The notes under the pieces are model-generated. The model made no database searches. It saw nothing but the letters and a program-made list of their open reading frames with translations, and was not told the DNA's origin. 16,970 nucleotides of DNA, taken from the NCBI GenBank assembly GCA_038093515.1, contig JBBPSI010000384.1:1-16970 (forward strand). The letters run 5' to 3'. Of this stretch, positions 16,378 to 16,970 are shown piece after piece (position 1 is the stretch's first letter; every line of letters begins with the position of its first letter). This DNA is from Butyriboletus loyo (Eukaryota; Basidiomycota; Agaricomycetes; Boletales; Boletaceae). The translations under genes and the position numbers were made by a program.

Positions 16378-16970
16378 TTAAAACAAAAATCCGAAGATGA
16401 ACTGATCAAAAGAAGAGAAAACTTCGTCAGCATTTAGATTTGAAGGATTAGAAATAGGAGAAGGTGAACATGAGGGAAGACCTATCGGATTAACCACTGG
16501 TGTATTTAACCTAAATGGTTCCGAAGGTCCTTGTTCCGATGTTTCTTGCACCAGGTATCCATTTTCGTTGTAATGAAATTCTCCTCCTAAGTCATTAGAC
16601 TTTTCTCCATGACCAACGTTCGAGAGATAACTTCCTTCTGTCACATGTTCTCCTGTTTCGACTCCGTGTAAATTACTCTCTGGGATCCCTTGAGGAAGAG
16701 CAGATAGCGGTGGTGCAGATGCAGCACATATCGCTTCAAATTCCTCAAATCGTATGTTGGGAAACCAGTGTGGATTATATATTTTTCCACTAGAGAATTT
16801 TACATTAACGTCAGAGTGCGAAACATAAATGGAAGGAGAAATTTGTCCGTATGGGAGGAGAATTTGTGCGTAATCCTCCGGTATGGTGTACATGTGGAGA
16901 TAGGTAAGTGTATGTCTAGATAGGAGCGGACCTTGCTTGAGCCTGACGTCTCTGACGTAGAGAGGTCCTG
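16378..16970 (-). CDS. Unrecognised ORF upstream of the copia gag, open to the window edge
   Basis: The minus-strand frame has no stop from the window edge to TAA at 16380-16378, at least 196 codons; an ATG at 16893 lies inside it but the reading upstream is also open and protein-like. It is in the same frame as gag with one TAA and three codons between them. The N-terminal part in view looks folded (YVSHSDVNVKFSSGKIYNPH); the C-terminal half is Ser/Pro/Asn/Glu-rich and probably disordered. I recognise no domain. No LTR or primer-binding site separates it from gag, so it is either an element-encoded 5' ORF, an N-terminal extension of Gag broken by a CAA-to-TAA change, or host sequence fused to gag by a deletion. 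Confidence 0.5.
   Translation of the reverse strand, partial: GPLYVRDVRLKQGPLLSRHTLTYLHMYTIPEDYAQILLPYGQISPSIYVSHSDVNVKFSSGKIYNPHWFPNIRFEEFEAICAASAPPLSALPQGIPESNLHGVETGEHVTEGSYLSNVGHGEKSNDLGGEFHYNENGYLVQETSEQGPSEPFRLNTPVVNPIGLPSCSPSPISNPSNLNADEVFSSFDQFIFGFLF

Larger units (their letters stand above)
10640..16970 (-). mobile_element. Ty1/copia retrotransposon, 5' end outside window
   Basis: On the minus strand the order is an unknown ORF, gag, protease, integrase, RT, RNase H, polypurine tract, 3' LTR. Integrase before RT identifies Ty1/copia. The 5' LTR and primer-binding site lie right of the window. Gag is intact but pol has five in-frame stops, so the copy is dead unless complemented. It abuts the reversed A-LTR stub; the exact left edge lies between 10635 and 10651 and no second target duplication can be checked here. 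Confidence 0.93.

Overview
The window is almost entirely LTR-retrotransposon DNA and looks like a retrotransposon graveyard from a filamentous fungus, most likely a basidiomycete (Agaricomycetes). The basis is a Ty3/gypsy chromovirus with a C-terminal chromodomain, a Ty1/copia element of fungal type, short TG...CA LTRs, and decay dominated by CpG-to-TpG change. I see no host gene, tRNA, rRNA or CRISPR array that I can support. The organism call is inference.

Layout. (1) 1-5078, + strand: 3' part of a young Ty3/gypsy element ('copy 1'): an uninterrupted Pol open reading frame (tail of protease, RT, RNase H, integrase, chromodomain), a second gene downstream of pol whose C-terminal half carries three CCHC zinc knuckles, a polypurine tract and a 426-bp 3' LTR (family 'A', TGTTACG...CGTAACA). 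(2) 5079-10155, + strand: a second, old copy of the same family ('copy 2'), starting abruptly inside RT where copy 1 ends. It carries in-frame stops, 1-nt deletions and Asp-to-Asn changes in RT, RNase H and integrase. It is split by a solo LTR of another family 'B' (5363-5855, TSD CCACC) and by a solo A-LTR (6690-7590, TSD CTGTA/CTATA), which itself contains a reverse B-LTR (6979-7447, TSD ACTGC). (3) 10156-10639: an A-family LTR in reverse orientation with its polypurine tract and about 40 bp more of internal sequence, abutting copy 2. (4) About 10640-16970, - strand: a Ty1/copia element: 3' LTR, polypurine tract, pol with five in-frame stops, an intact gag in another frame, and, upstream of gag, an uncharacterised reading frame that runs off the window edge.

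How the parts relate. Copy 1 could encode most enzymes for its own replication, but the window cuts off its 5' LTR, primer-binding site, any upstream gag and the protease active site. Copy 2 and the copia pol are dead, with nearly all stops explained by CGA-to-TGA transitions. The nesting gives a relative order: copy 2 is oldest; copy 1, forward B-LTR, solo A-LTR and probably the reverse A-LTR came later; the inner B-LTR came after the solo A-LTR. The most unusual features are the zinc-knuckle gene on the 3' side of pol, the open frame upstream of the copia gag, the coincident breakpoints of the reversed A-LTR unit, and cis-motifs shared between LTRs of different superfamilies.
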